Shown here: one piece after another, positions 5,856 through 6,141 of the stretch
How positions within the stretch are numbered: position 1 is the stretch's first letter
Layout of the letters: each line of letters begins with the position of its first letter
Assembly (NCBI GenBank): GCA_016206385.1
Contig: JACQRS010000261.1
Location: 1 to 6,141, forward strand
Origin: Candidatus Rokuibacteriota bacterium
Lineage (GTDB): Bacteria > Methylomirabilota > Methylomirabilia > Rokubacteriales > CSP1-6
Length of the DNA: 6,141 nucleotides
Direction: 5' to 3'
Made by a program: the position numbers and the translations under genes
The notes under the pieces: generated by a model
The model's database searches: none
The model's input: only the letters and a program-made list of their open reading frames with translations
What the model was told of the DNA's origin: nothing

Positions 5856-5885
5856 TTGAAATTTCGGGCCTGGTTGGGGTAGGCT
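5856..5885 (+). promoter_or_regulatory. Candidate sigma-70-type promoter of the thiolase gene
   Basis: TTGAAA (5856-5861, 5/6 to the -35 consensus) and TAGGCT (5880-5885, 4/6 to the -10 consensus) are 18 bases apart in the divergent gap between mlaC and the thiolase. The -10 lies 22 bases before the start codon, and a ribosome binding site (AAGGAGG, 5896-5902) follows. Confidence 0.5.
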
Positions 5886-5907
5886 GGCGGCAGCTAAGGA
5901 GGGCGCC

Positions 5908-6141
5908 ATGGGACTCGGCGGCAAGGTCGCGATCATCGGGACCGGCACGATCAAGTTCGGCGAGAACTTCCACCAGAGCCTGACCGACATGGTGTACGAG
6001 GCGGTGACCCTCGCCCTGGAGGACGCCAGGGTCGAGCGCCAGCAACTCCAGGCCGCCTGGCTGGGCTGCTACGAGCCGATGCTCTACGGGTTCGAGGGGA
6101 ACTCGGGGACCTTCGTCTCGGATCCCCTGAACCTCTTCCCG
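5908..6141 (+). CDS. Thiolase / SCP2-type acyl-CoA acetyltransferase, N-terminal part
   Basis: ATG 5908 follows AAGGAGG by 5 bases and opens a frame that runs off the window after 78 residues. The start (KVAIIGTGTIKFGE at 6-19, then a helix with V-Y-E-A-V and A-L-E-D-A-R-V near 29-42) is typical of the SCP2/archaeal-type thiolase family of non-decarboxylating acetyl-CoA acetyltransferases, which cleave or form acyl-CoA. W51-L-G-C-Y-E-P56 fits the strand before the nucleophilic cysteine, which should lie beyond residue 78 and so cannot be checked. Its neighbour mlaC is on the other strand, so this begins a new transcription unit. A partner OB-fold (DUF35) protein often follows such thiolases, but that is outside the window. 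Confidence 0.78.
   Translation, partial: MGLGGKVAIIGTGTIKFGENFHQSLTDMVYEAVTLALEDARVERQQLQAAWLGCYEPMLYGFEGNSGTFVSDPLNLFP

Noticed and set aside
5095..5859. Forward open frame of 254 codons opposite mlaC
   Set aside because: The minus strand has a signal peptide and the full MlaC core, so the forward frame is a shadow.

Overview
This is a GC-rich bacterial window, about 70% G+C in the coding parts (44/60 at 3421-3480 and 42/60 at 841-900, counted by hand). It looks like soil or sediment DNA. The gene mix is an exported YqgE/AlgH protein, an MpaB-family oxygenase, an amidohydrolase-2 enzyme, a class III extradiol dioxygenase, a YceI-like protein, a lone MlaC-type protein and an SCP2-type thiolase. 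From memory this resembles Candidatus Rokubacteria / Methylomirabilota or a similarly poorly cultured lineage. That placement is inference and was not tested.

Layout: 1-81 is the C-terminal tail of a membrane protein. 106-279 is a 57-residue stub that looks like the N-terminus of a BNR/beta-propeller protein and then stops. 280-610 is a roughly 50% G+C block with no convincing gene. 611-1285 (+) encodes a YqgE/AlgH-family protein with an unusual signal peptide. 1311-2166 (+) is an MpaB/DUF2236 oxygenase-like gene broken by an apparent frameshift near 1930. 2253-3554 (+) is an amidohydrolase-2 (ACMSD-like) enzyme. 3583-4311 (+) is a LigB-type extradiol dioxygenase whose last ~42 residues lie in the -1 frame (to 4424), downstream of a G-GGG-GGC heptamer. 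4445-5098 (+) is a divergent YceI-like protein. 5140-5793 (-) is an exported MlaC/Ttg2D-type protein, convergent with the YceI gene. 5908-6141 (+) is the start of a thiolase, divergent from mlaC, with a good sigma-70-like promoter.

How the genes fit together: 2253-5098 reads as one transcription unit (amidohydrolase, dioxygenase, YceI) with short spacers and strong ribosome binding sites. An amidohydrolase of the ACMSD/decarboxylase type beside a ring-cleaving dioxygenase suggests breakdown of an aromatic or catecholic acid. The thiolase next door could serve the later acyl-CoA steps. The substrate cannot be read from the sequence.

The points most worth checking are the two frame breaks (one at a textbook-shaped slippery heptamer), the propeller stub that ends in a low-GC block, and the export signal on a protein family that is normally cytosolic. 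I see no mobile element, CRISPR array, tRNA or rRNA, and no clear new multi-gene system beyond the amidohydrolase/dioxygenase cassette.
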